Source of the DNA: JAIFWV01 sp964580495
GTDB taxonomy: Bacteria; Patescibacteriota; Doudnabacteria; UBA920; O2-02-FULL-48-8
Reading direction: 5' to 3'
Length of the DNA stretch: 25,136 nt
NCBI GenBank assembly: GCA_964580495.1
Contig: CAZOKE010000016.1
Location: 1 to 25,136, forward strand
Below the pieces are notes generated by a model. That model was not told where the DNA came from. It ran no database searches and was given only the letters and a program-made list of their open reading frames with translations. Position numbers and translations under genes: made by a program. Numbering within the stretch: position 1 is the stretch's first letter; the number at the start of each line of letters is the position of its first letter. Shown one piece after another: positions 1-5,636 of the stretch.

Positions 1-31
1 AACCACCCCAGGATTGTGTGGTATTTGACCT

Positions 32-160
32 TGTACGGTTATGAACTTAAAACACATTAATTTGTGAACATGTACGAACCCTATTAACTCACACACGAAC
101 ACTAACAAATGAACTAAAAGAACTTTTAGGAACCTAAAAAACTCAAACCATAACCGTACA
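32..160. repeat. 12-bp inverted repeat enclosing a GAAC-rich stretch
   Basis: TGTACGGTTATG at 32-43 is perfectly complementary to CATAACCGTACA at 149-160, so the 105 nt between could be looped out as RNA or cruciform. The enclosed stretch is AT-rich, has no gene, and repeats the tetranucleotide GAAC seven times at irregular 6-25 nt spacing. It also holds a short palindrome, CTAAAAG/CTTTTAG, near 114-129. Function unknown: it could be a small RNA, a protein-binding array or a recombination site. Confidence 0.5.
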
Positions 161-208
161 GGAATATTATAAAAAATGATTTTTTAAACGTCAAGCAATT
201 GTTTAGGC

Positions 209-247
209 GAAGAAAAAGTCGGAAATTTGCCAATCCTCGCGGCAGAG
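209..247 (+). repeat. Dispersed repeat, copy 1 (second copy near 20909)
   Basis: The block reading GAAGAAAAAGTCGGAAATTT followed by a CCTCGCG core and CAGAG is closely matched at 20909-20945 (GAAGAAAAGTCGGAAATTTT, CCTCGCG, CAAAG). The alignment needs two single-base gaps. Both copies are intergenic. Its nature is unknown. Confidence 0.4.
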
Positions 248-289
248 ATCGTAACACCTCTGTTCGATCATTCGAAGGCCGGAGGAGTT

Positions 290-313
290 ATGAAACAAAG
301 CCAATTCGTTTGA
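290..313 (+). CDS. Possible 7-codon leader peptide (MKQSQFV)
   Basis: ATG at 290 follows an excellent SD (GGAGGAG, 281-287) and is closed by TGA after seven codons (M K Q S Q F V). Such a short ORF with a strong ribosome site, upstream of a hairpin (382-401) and another small gene (420-554), has the look of a leader or regulatory uORF. The peptide carries no run of one amino acid that would point to classical attenuation. It may equally be fortuitous. No promoter could be assigned with confidence. Confidence 0.3.
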   Translation: MKQSQFV

Positions 314-381
314 TTGTTTTGGCTATTTTGGATATTCCGGTTACTTATACATTTGTGTAGTATTTGTAAAACCATAAATCT

Positions 382-401
382 AGCACCTTTTGTAAGGTGC
401 T
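382..401 (+). promoter_or_regulatory. Perfect 8-bp hairpin in front of a small gene
   Basis: AGCACCTT (382-389) and AAGGTGCT (394-401) form a perfect stem with a TTGT loop, 9 nt upstream of the AAGGAG SD of the 44-aa ORF. There is no U-tract, so it is not an intrinsic terminator. It may stabilise the 5' end of the message or modulate initiation. Confidence 0.45.
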
Positions 402-419
402 GGATAAACAAGGAGACAT

Positions 420-554
420 ATGAAAAAAAGACCGAGATCACAAGCGCGGCCAAACCAAAACGCCAAAGCCGGCAGGATTGCCACGAAAGCTTTGGGCAAG
501 ACTATCAACAGCACGCAAAATTACCACAAAAAGGAGTTCACCAGGCATTACTGA
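420..554 (+). CDS. Small basic orphan protein, 44 aa
   Basis: ATG at 420 is preceded by AAGGAG (410-415) at suitable distance. The product is strongly basic, beginning MKKRPRSQARPNQN and ending KKEFTRHY, with many Lys, Arg, Gln and Asn residues and no hydrophobic segment. It has no membrane or signal features and resembles no family I can name; the composition would suit nucleic-acid binding or a disordered peptide. It lies 106 nt after a possible 7-codon ORF and about 200 nt before the acidic mini-ORFs. The SD and the hairpin just upstream are the main support for its being real. Confidence 0.5.
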   Translation: MKKRPRSQARPNQNAKAGRIATKALGKTINSTQNYHKKEFTRHY

Positions 555-751
555 ACAGGGTTAATGCAAATTAATATGGTTATTTCAGCGGCTTTAATGC
601 AATTCAACTGTTTATAAACACCTCATAGCGATAAATACAGAGCTGCCTTAGTAAATGTGATCCATAAAATTAGCTATTCCGTCAGTATCGAATAAAGGAC
701 TTTTGGTATTAGATTGCAGGTACTAATTAATTAATTTAGGAGGTGATAAAT
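555..751 (+). other. Non-coding spacer
   Basis: AT-rich spacer between the 44-aa and 25-aa ORFs. I see no ORF with an SD, no hairpin terminator and no convincing promoter pair. A TACTAA at 721-726 could act as a weak -10. The last 14 nt carry the SD of the next ORF. Confidence 0.4.
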
Positions 752-829
752 ATGGCACGAACTAAAGGAGCGAAGAACAAGGATAACCGCGACAGGTCAA
801 GCGAGGGCAGCGAATCTAGTGAAGAATAA
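752..829 (+). CDS. Mini-protein, 25 aa, basic head and acidic Ser/Glu tail
   Basis: The ATG at 752 follows AGGAGGTGAT (738-747), a perfect match to the anti-SD of 16S rRNA and one of the best ribosome sites in the window. The product starts MARTKGAKNKDNRDR (basic) and ends SSEGSESSEE (acidic, serine-rich). It has no hydrophobic residues able to form a core, so it is predicted to be disordered. It is followed after 25 nt by a second mini-ORF with the same charge layout and probably shares its transcript, which ends at the terminator at 960-997. Family unknown. Confidence 0.6.
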   Translation: MARTKGAKNKDNRDRSSEGSESSEE

Positions 830-854
830 TTTTTAAACCTTGAAAGGAGCGACA

Positions 855-953
855 ATGCCGGATGAAAAAAGAAAGCGGGGATTTGCCGATCTGGGAAAGG
901 ATTCGGAATCTCCAAATGAGAGCCGCGACGCTACGGAGGAAGACGGCGCTTAG
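855..953 (+). CDS. Mini-protein, 32 aa, basic head and acidic tail
   Basis: The ATG at 855 has AAAGGAG at 843-849 (5-nt spacing). The product begins MPDEKRKRGFADLGKDSE and ends SRDATEEDGA, again basic then acidic and low in hydrophobic residues. The KRGFA segment faintly recalls the start of KGG-type stress proteins, but the KGG repeat itself is absent, so I make no assignment. It is the last ORF before a strong terminator that starts 7 nt after its stop, which supports a real two-gene mini-operon with 752-829. Confidence 0.6.
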   Translation: MPDEKRKRGFADLGKDSESPNESRDATEEDGA

Positions 954-959
954 GCTTAA

Positions 960-997
960 CAGAAAAAACAGCTTGGATCTCTAAGCTGTTTTTTCTG
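960..997 (+). terminator. Strong intrinsic terminator after the mini-ORFs
   Basis: CAGAAAAAACAGCTT (960-974) pairs perfectly over 15 bp with AAGCTGTTTTTTCTG (983-997), with an 8-nt loop and an internal T6. The A-tract on the left arm means it could also work on the other strand. Confidence 0.85.
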
Positions 998-1008
998 GTT
1001 ATTAACAC

Positions 1009-1054
1009 AAAATCGAATTAATAACAAAGAAAATATTTTAATTCGATTTTTTTT
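1009..1054 (+). terminator. Second intrinsic terminator in tandem
   Basis: AAAATCGAATTA (1009-1020) pairs perfectly over 12 bp with TAATTCGATTTT (1039-1050), followed by TTTT. Two tandem terminators within 60 nt isolate the mini-ORF transcript from what follows. Confidence 0.75.
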
Positions 1055-1148
1055 GGGCAAAATAAAGATTTATCCTGCTTTCAAAATGGTGTTAAATACA
1101 GTCATTAATAATTATTTCGCCAGAAGATGGCGGAACGGGGAGATTTCT

Positions 1149-1235
1149 ATGGCGGACCAAAATCCAAACGACCAAGAAATGGACAAGCCGGACCGGCAAT
1201 ATATGCCGGATTCCGACGAGGATTCCACAATCTGA
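1149..1235 (+). CDS. Mini-protein, 28 aa, acidic
   Basis: The ATG at 1149 is preceded by GGGGAG (1137-1142). The product starts MADQNPNDQEMDKPDRQY and ends PDSDEDSTI: very acidic, Asp/Pro/Asn-rich and without hydrophobic stretches. In-frame extension upstream to a TTG near 1053 is possible but has no SD and crosses a small hairpin (1118-1132), so the short form is preferred. A GC-containing stem at 1260-1285 (ACACC...GGTGT followed by TTT) could end its transcript. It resembles the 25- and 32-aa products in composition only. Family unknown. Confidence 0.45.
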   Translation: MADQNPNDQEMDKPDRQYMPDSDEDSTI

Positions 1236-1265
1236 CAATTTATATGGTCTTGGCCAAATACACCC

Positions 1266-1295
1266 TTGCAGTTTGCTGGGGTGTTTTGGTACAAT
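1266..1295 (+). promoter_or_regulatory. sigma70-type promoter for the exported orphan protein
   Basis: TTGCAG (1266-1271), 18-bp spacer, TACAAT (1290-1295). It predicts transcription starting near 1302, giving a leader of about 33 nt to the ATG at 1335. Confidence 0.6.
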
Positions 1296-1334
1296 CGTTG
1301 GGGCTAGATTAAACATAAACGGAAAGGAAATAAT

Positions 1335-1706
1335 ATGCTAAAAATTATAGCTTTCACAACGGCAGCACTTCTGCTGGTCCCGATGTTCAGTTCCGCGGCT
1401 GATTTGGCGCAACGGAGCACGGCAGATGGGGAACTGTGCTTAGTGCCAATTTTCCATACTGATTTTGAGTTTCCGCCCGAAGGAGGCCAGATCCTGCAAA
1501 TTGGCGATCAACTCTATTTCAACAGGGTTTATCTTCCTGGCTGTGAAAATATGTCGTCTTTGGGCACCGTCCTCCCAGGACACGGGGTAGTTTTTACCAG
1601 CAGCGGCACTGTCCCGGCGGGAAGTGCTACTCCTTCTGTGGTTTCCGAACCAGTTGCAAATGTTGCGGTTCCTAGAACCTCACCGGTCACAGGCTGCACC
1701 CAATAA
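1335..1706 (+). CDS. Exported orphan protein, 123 aa
   Basis: The ATG at 1335 follows GGAAAGG (1321-1327). Residues 1-21 (MLKIIAFTTAALLLVPMFSS, then AA) form a typical Sec signal peptide with a Lys near the start, a hydrophobic core and an AxA-like cleavage region (SSAADLA). The mature part of about 100 residues has three Cys (LCLVP, PGCEN, TGCTQ), a Gly/Pro-rich middle and a Ser/Thr/Val/Pro-rich C-terminal third typical of a flexible exported tail. No domain is recognised. It has its own promoter and is convergent with typA, a terminator/repeat region lying between. Probably secreted or surface-exposed; function unknown. Confidence 0.7.
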   Translation: MLKIIAFTTAALLLVPMFSSAADLAQRSTADGELCLVPIFHTDFEFPPEGGQILQIGDQLYFNRVYLPGCENMSSLGTVLPGHGVVFTSSGTVPAGSATPSVVSEPVANVAVPRTSPVTGCTQ

Positions 1707-1720
1707 TTTTTAATCAACAT

Positions 1721-1841
1721 AAAATAACCCATCCTGCCCGCCCGCCTTTGGCGGGAACTTTTTTCAGGATCCGCCACCTTACTCGATCAATTGATTAATT
1801 AAGGTAATGGATGCCGGATCAAGTCCGGCATGGGTTATTTT
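1721..1841. terminator. Convergent terminator region with nested hairpins
   Basis: CCCGCC/GGCGGG (1741-1746/1750-1755) followed by AACTTTTTT ends the plus-strand gene. A perfect 12-bp outer inverted repeat, AAAATAACCCAT (1721-1732) with ATGGGTTATTTT (1830-1841), encloses it together with the palindromic repeat at 1808-1834. Between convergent genes this probably terminates both directions. Confidence 0.7.
1808..1834 (+). repeat. REP-like palindromic repeat, copy 1
   Basis: TGGATGCCGGATCAAGTCCGGCATGGG contains ATGCCGGA/TCCGGCAT (1811-1818/1824-1831). It is preceded by ATTAATTAAGGTAA, also found just before copy 3 (3750-3759). The layout 'TGGATSCC...loop...GGSATGGG' is shared by three copies in this window. 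Confidence 0.6.
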
Positions 1842-1855
1842 TGGTTTTGAATTAT

Positions 1856-3685
1856 TTATGCTGTCTGTTCAGCTTTCTTTTCGCGTTTGCGCTTGAGCGG
1901 ATCCAGAATTCTTTTTCGCAAGCGCAGGGATTGCGGAGTGACTTCCAGCAGTTCGTCGGGAGCCAAAAATTCCAGCGATTCTTCCAAGCTCATATTTTTT
2001 GTAGGAGTGAGGATGATAGCCTCATCGGAGCCGGATGCCCGGACGTTCGACAGCCGCTTGGTCTTGTTTACATTAAGCTCGATGTCTTCGGCTTTGGCAT
2101 TTTCTCCCACAATCATGCCCTGATAAACTTCCACGGCCGGGCCGATGAAAAGCTCGCCGCGCTCCTGGGCATTGTTGAGTCCGTAGGCATTTGAAACCCC
2201 GGATTCCGACGCGATAAGAGCGCCATGAGGCATTTTGTTCGCACCGGTGCTTTCCGCCGGTTCATAAGAATCGAAAATATGGTTTAGGATAACCGTGCCT
2301 TTGGTTTGGGTCAGCAGTTTGCTTTTGAGCCCGATTAAGTTGCGGGTTGAAATTTCGTACTCTAAATGCACTTCGCCGTTATCTGTATGGTTCATATTCA
2401 CAAGCTCTCCTTTGCGCCTGCCCACTTCTTCGATGACAGCCCCTTGATAATCATTGGGAACAATAATTGAGAGTCTTTCAAAAGGCTCTTTTTTTATCCC
2501 ATCTTCCAGTTTAAAAATAACTTCGGGTTGGGAAACCTGCAGTTCATATCCTTCGCGGCGCATGGTTTCGATCAATACCGCTAGATGGAGTTCGCCGCGG
2601 CCTGCAACCAAAAACGTATCGGGACTGGATGTGTCGGATACTTTCAAAGCTACGTTCGTTTCAAGCTCCTTATATAGGCGATCACGCAAGTTACGGGAAG
2701 TGACATATTTGCCTTCGCGACCGGCAAAAGGAGAATTGTTTACGGAAAAAGTCATTTGCACAGTTGGCTCGTCCACTGTTATTGGGTCAATTTGTTTCGG
2801 ATTAAGCGGGTCAGTTATAGTTGATCCGATAGTGATATCTTCAAGCCCGGCGACTGACACAATTTCACCAGCCGAAGCTTCATCCACGGATTGTTTTTGT
2901 AACCCTTGGAATACGGAAATATCGATAGCCCGTCCGGTAAATTTCGCGGCGTCCGGAGCGATTTGCATTATAGACTGGTTCTTTTTGATTGACCCTGAAT
3001 AAATCCTGCCGATTCCTTGCTTACCTTTGTATGAATCATAAGCAAGTGCTAAAACTAAGATTTGTAACGGCTGGGTTTCATCAATTTTTGGGGCTGGAAT
3101 TTTGTCGATTATGGTTTCAAATAGAGGAGTAAGATCTGTACCCGGTTTGTGAGAGTCCAAAGAGGCTGTCCCGCCGATACCTGAAGCATAAATAATTGGG
3201 AAATCCAGTTGCTCGTCGGATGCATGTAAAGATACAAACAAATCAAAAGTTTTATTTACGACTTCGTCGATCTGGGCATCTGGCTTATCAATTTTATTTA
3301 TAACCACAATTGCCTTGTGCCCGAGCTCTAGAGCTTTCTTGAGTACAAATTTCGTTTGCGGCATAGGGCCTTCTTTCGCATCAACCAACAATAAAACCCC
3401 ATCTACCATGCGTAGAGTTCGTTCAACTTCGCCGCCGAAATCCGCGTGGCCTGGAGTGTCCACAATATTTATTTTAACTCCGTTGTAGGTGACAGAAGCG
3501 TTTTTGGCTTTGATAGTAATTCCTCGCTCGCGCTCCAAATCCATGGAATCCATGATTAAAGAACCCAATTCTTCCACATTTCTTTGGACATGGGTTTGCT
3601 TGAGCATGGCGTCGACCAGGGTAGTTTTGCCGTGGTCGACGTGGGCGATGATCGCTATATTTCGAATGTCGTTTCGGGTGTTCAT
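1856..3685 (-). CDS. typA: Ribosome-associated GTPase TypA/BipA
   Basis: 609-aa translational GTPase of the EF-G-like TypA/BipA family, which binds 70S ribosomes and acts in stress and cold adaptation and in 50S assembly. The G1 P-loop AHVDHGKTT is at residues 14-22, switch I RGITIKAKN near 60, G3 DTPGHADFGGEV near 77 and G4 NKID near 130. They are followed by the EF-Tu-like domain 2, EF-G-like domains and the TypA-specific C-terminal domain with GRGELHL. Length is normal for the family. The start chosen, MNTRNDIRN, aligns with family N-termini; an in-frame GTG at 3700 would add five residues. There is no good SD (only GGTGG). The gene is read from a perfect consensus promoter through a leader of about 140 nt that contains two palindromic repeats. 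Confidence 0.97.
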   Translation of the reverse strand: MNTRNDIRNIAIIAHVDHGKTTLVDAMLKQTHVQRNVEELGSLIMDSMDLERERGITIKAKNASVTYNGVKINIVDTPGHADFGGEVERTLRMVDGVLLLVDAKEGPMPQTKFVLKKALELGHKAIVVINKIDKPDAQIDEVVNKTFDLFVSLHASDEQLDFPIIYASGIGGTASLDSHKPGTDLTPLFETIIDKIPAPKIDETQPLQILVLALAYDSYKGKQGIGRIYSGSIKKNQSIMQIAPDAAKFTGRAIDISVFQGLQKQSVDEASAGEIVSVAGLEDITIGSTITDPLNPKQIDPITVDEPTVQMTFSVNNSPFAGREGKYVTSRNLRDRLYKELETNVALKVSDTSSPDTFLVAGRGELHLAVLIETMRREGYELQVSQPEVIFKLEDGIKKEPFERLSIIVPNDYQGAVIEEVGRRKGELVNMNHTDNGEVHLEYEISTRNLIGLKSKLLTQTKGTVILNHIFDSYEPAESTGANKMPHGALIASESGVSNAYGLNNAQERGELFIGPAVEVYQGMIVGENAKAEDIELNVNKTKRLSNVRASGSDEAIILTPTKNMSLEESLEFLAPDELLEVTPQSLRLRKRILDPLKRKREKKAEQTA

Positions 3686-3696
3686 TATTAAAAATA

Positions 3697-3722
3697 CCAC
3701 CCCAGACTTGATTTGGGGTCCA
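3697..3722 (-). repeat. REP-like palindromic repeat, copy 2 (minus orientation)
   Basis: On the minus strand it reads TGGACCCCAAATCAAGTCTG then GGGTGG, with stem ACCCCA/TGGGGT (3699-3704/3714-3719) and the TCAAGTC loop also seen in copy 1. It lies in the typA leader, 12 nt upstream of the start codon. Confidence 0.55.
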
Positions 3723-3760
3723 CTTCCGCTATTAACACCAATTGGTATTAATTAAGGTAG

Positions 3761-3786
3761 TGGATCCCAGCTTTCGCTGGGATGGG
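3761..3786 (+). repeat. REP-like palindromic repeat, copy 3
   Basis: TGGATCCCAGCTTTCGCTGG then GATGGG has a perfect 8-bp stem ATCCCAGC/GCTGGGAT (3764-3771/3776-3783) with a TTTC loop. It is preceded by ATTAATTAAGGTAG as in copy 1. It is in opposite orientation to copy 2, 40 nt away, within the typA leader. Confidence 0.6.
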
Positions 3787-3833
3787 CCTAATCCTTAAGG
3801 AAAGAAGCCAACTAAATATTAAACACAAGGGTA

Positions 3834-3862
3834 ATTATACGCCTTTTTGGGCTATTTGTCAA
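3834..3862 (-). promoter_or_regulatory. Perfect consensus promoter of typA
   Basis: On the minus strand TTGACA (3862-3857), 17-bp spacer, TATAAT (3839-3834): an exact sigma70 consensus. Predicted start near 3827. It lies back to back with the promoter of the large RNA, the two -35 boxes being only 19 bp apart. Confidence 0.9.
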
Positions 3863-3881
3863 GGTTTCTTAGTTTAAGATC

Positions 3882-3910
3882 TTGACACGGAAGCAATTTG
3901 GGTATATATT
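3882..3910 (+). promoter_or_regulatory. Strong promoter of the large structured RNA
   Basis: TTGACA (3882-3887), 17-bp spacer, TATATT (3905-3910). Predicted start near 3917. Confidence 0.85.
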
Positions 3911-3916
3911 ATGGTG

Positions 3917-4709
3917 TACTGAAACGGAATGTTCTTTTGACCTTCGAGTTGGCGACCCAGGCCGGCCATCCGCCATTTGCCACCAAAGCCACAAGCCAGG
4001 TGAGTTAAAGTGAGAGATTGGTTTGGGCGCCAAAATAATTCGGTCGGTCCGCGGTAACCGAGGACGTGTTGGGGACAACGGCACAGAGCTAGTTTCCTTG
4101 GACTGACCGAATGTTATCAGGGGAGTCGGCACCGTCGTCCTAGGCGACGTTGGTGGTTCAGCATCAGTGTGATGCCGGCTATTTGCTGTGAATACCCCAC
4201 AGCTGCAAGCCTCCCAGAATTGCGGAGGCCCAAGAGGATGAGTCCCTAGAGCAGACCTTGTGGAATCCTGAAACGATTCCTATGGGCCGCACGCGACGGA
4301 TTTCGCGTTCACTTGTGCCAGCTTCTGCTCGCTGGATTGTTGTCTTGTGGCCACAGGGCAGCTCTAAAACACTCGTGTGTCGATCCGGTTCCGCTTCCGC
4401 GTTTCCGATGTCCGTACTTCGACGCCAGCGCCGATCGCCGTACACCGTAATGCGATCGACAGCTTGCGTCGGCCCGGAGCGCCACGCACCGGGCCCACTC
4501 TCGCTCGCTGGCAGCCACGCTTACCAGGTCAAGCGTGCTGCACAAGCGGGTCGTGTCCACACTACAACACTACAACGCTGACCACAAACCGGACGGTTGG
4601 GTCACAGATGTAGACCTGGCTTCGGTGCCTCAACCGTCCACGCTCAAAACACCAAGGAGGTGTTTACAATTTCAAAGCTCTACGAACAAATCGTCGGGCT
4701 TTTCTTTTT
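3917..4709 (+). ncRNA. Large (~790 nt) structured non-coding RNA, family not recognised
   Basis: The block is bounded by a near-consensus promoter and an intrinsic terminator, is visibly richer in G+C than its flanks, and has no ORF with an SD. It is packed with perfect helices: 4038-4050/4100-4112 (13 bp, one G.U) enclosing a GTTG-GGGA-CAAC hairpin of GNRA type; 4161-4166/4170-4175; 4185-4190/4198-4203; 4209-4214/4224-4229; 4262-4267/4275-4280; 4292-4296/4303-4307; 4318-4322/4331-4335; 4432-4438/4452-4458; 4471-4477/4489-4495 (GGCCCGG/CCGGGCC); 4511-4522/4531-4541 (11 bp, one bulge); 4591-4599/4631-4639 (9 bp) enclosing a GGTC/GACC hairpin and a TTCG loop; and 4647-4653/4659-4665, whose loop shows AAGGA. 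It lacks tmRNA or tRNA-like ends, RNase P or SRP core motifs, and group I/II intron signatures that I can see. It sits two loci upstream of rnpB. The hairpins and boundaries are observed; the role is unknown. Confidence 0.75.
4674..4709 (+). terminator. Intrinsic terminator of the large RNA
   Basis: AAAGCTC-T-ACGA (4674-4685) pairs with TCGT-C-GGGCTTT (4691-4702) across an ACAAA loop, with one mismatch and one G.U pair. The T-rich tail TTTTCTTTTT runs 4700-4709. Confidence 0.8.
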
Positions 4710-4751
4710 GCCCAATTTCGTTTAGACTCTTATGTCATAAAGGAGGAGCAG

Positions 4752-5075
4752 ATGCCTGCTTTGTTATTAGGAGCCATTGCTATCTTGATGTGCTCCTGCA
4801 ATTCTCCGATTCAACCCACCATTTATCCAGTCGGTCTTGTGATCGTAGGTCCAACTTCAGCTCATGTTGGAGCATCAATTCAGCTGGAACTCTACTTCAA
4901 GGAAAATGATGGGAGCCTCCAGCCAGTTGTTTCGGGATCCGAATGGATTTCCGGAATTCCAGGAGTTGCGTCTGTCAGCTCCCAAGGATTGGTTTTGGCA
5001 AAAGCCAGGGGAATGACCCGTATTACAGCCAAGCACAATCAATTACAAACTTATATCATGTTCAGAGTCGATTAG
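4752..5075 (+). CDS. Small lipoprotein with a bacterial Ig-like (Big_2) domain
   Basis: The ATG at 4752 follows AAAGGAGGAG (4739-4748), a near-perfect SD. The 107-aa product starts MPALLLGAIAILMCSCNSP: a short hydrophobic signal ending in a lipobox-like MCSC, so Cys16 is the likely lipidated residue. The lipobox is not canonical because the -3 position is Met. Residues about 27-107 have the Big_2 pattern: a beta-rich LVIVGPTSAHVGASIQL start, then GVASVSSQGLVLAKARGMTRITA, the family's 'A.V...G.v.a...G...I.a' signature. These domains usually decorate surface adhesins; a stand-alone single-domain copy is unusual. No convincing promoter was found (TTGCCC/TATGTC at 4708/4731 is weak), so it may depend on read-through from the RNA upstream. 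A terminator overlaps its stop codon. Confidence 0.8.
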   Translation: MPALLLGAIAILMCSCNSPIQPTIYPVGLVIVGPTSAHVGASIQLELYFKENDGSLQPVVSGSEWISGIPGVASVSSQGLVLAKARGMTRITAKHNQLQTYIMFRVD

Positions 5076-5100
5076 CCCGAAAAGCATTTCGGGCTTTTTT
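5075..5100 (+). terminator. Intrinsic terminator of the lipoprotein gene
   Basis: GCCCGAAA (5075-5082) and TTTCGGGC (5087-5094) form a perfect 8-bp stem with an AGCA loop, followed by TTTTTT. The stem begins in the last base of the stop codon. Confidence 0.9.
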
Positions 5101-5101
5101 A

Positions 5102-5130
5102 TTGACAAAAATGCGGTTTTGGAGTAATAT
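5102..5130 (+). promoter_or_regulatory. rnpB promoter
   Basis: TTGACA (5102-5107), 17-bp spacer, TAATAT (5125-5130). Predicted start at about 5137, exactly where the P1 helix of RNase P RNA begins. The -35 box starts directly after the upstream terminator T-run. Confidence 0.9.
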
Positions 5131-5136
5131 ATACAC

Positions 5137-5528
5137 GCTTCTCAAGTAGGTGTGACGATTGAGCTTGGCAGCAATGCCAGGTTAGGAAAGTCCGAACACG
5201 TTGATTGGATGGAATCCCGCCAGAAGGCGGGCAGGTCTCATGAGTTCATGCAATCGCAGGTAGCGGGTAATTCCCGTCATGAGTGATCAAGTGATGCGAA
5301 CAGTGACGCTGAATCAGAAATGAAACAGCATCCCAAGCGGATGAATCCAATGGCGACATTGGGGTGAAACGGCTAAATTCATACTTGCAGGTGCAATGCC
5401 AAATAGGGCCTTTACAGGCCGGGTTGGCAGCAAAGAATCAGGCAGCAATGTTTGATCAAGATAGATAATCGTCTCCGTCTCGAAAGGGATGACAGACAGA
5501 ATTCGGCTTACAGCTTGCTTGGGAAGCA
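5137..5528 (+). ncRNA. rnpB: RNase P RNA (M1-like, type A appearance)
   Basis: Catalytic RNA subunit of RNase P, which matures the 5' ends of tRNAs. The universally conserved GGAAAGTCCGAACAC (5183 onward) marks the P4 5' strand/J3-4 region, GCCAAATAGG (about 5397) matches the conserved segment after P15-P17, and ACAGAATTCGGCTTACAG (5495-5512) is the conserved 3' core with the second P4 strand. The ends pair as helix P1: GCTTCTCAAG (5137-5146) with CTTGGGAAGC (5518-5527), with wobble. The length of about 390 nt is typical. It has its own promoter and terminator. The sequence matches are strong; the exact ends are inferred from P1 and the promoter. Confidence 0.95.
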
Positions 5529-5534
5529 TAAAAT

Positions 5535-5567
5535 AACCATTCAAATTTGGATGGTTTTTTTATTTTT
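5535..5567 (+). terminator. rnpB terminator
   Basis: AACCAT (5535-5540) pairs with ATGGTT (5551-5556), extendable by CAAA/TTTG, followed by a T-rich run through 5567. Confidence 0.8.
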
Positions 5568-5579
5568 ACTTTAGACAGA

Positions 5580-5612
5580 TTGACAGTTTCGCGATCTGAA
5601 AAATGCTTATAA
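5580..5612 (+). promoter_or_regulatory. Possible promoter of the nucleotidyltransferase operon
   Basis: An extended -10 motif, TGC-TTATAA (5604-5612), lies 25 nt before the ATG. A TTGACA is present at 5580-5585 but the spacing (21 bp) is too long for both to be used together. Confidence 0.4.
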
Positions 5613-5636
5613 GTTACCTTTGATTAAGATAAATTT

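Noticed and set aside
1811..2194. 127-codon plus-strand frame over the 3' end of typA
   Set aside because: It is antisense to a clearly conserved gene and its start lies in a palindromic repeat; a shadow frame.
3917..4709. tmRNA, SRP RNA or rRNA fragment as identity of the large RNA
   Set aside because: No tRNA-like acceptor ends, TPsiC arm or tag frame; the SRP-like string CTTACCAGGTC near 4520 is only the loop of an 11-bp hairpin and lacks the GGAAGGAAGCAGC core; no conserved rRNA segments seen.
4258..4909. Several open frames of 78-124 codons across the GC-rich block and its 3' side
   Set aside because: They lack SD sites, overlap one another in different frames and strands, have atypical Arg/Ser/Thr-rich composition, and cross the perfect hairpins and terminator of the proposed RNA.
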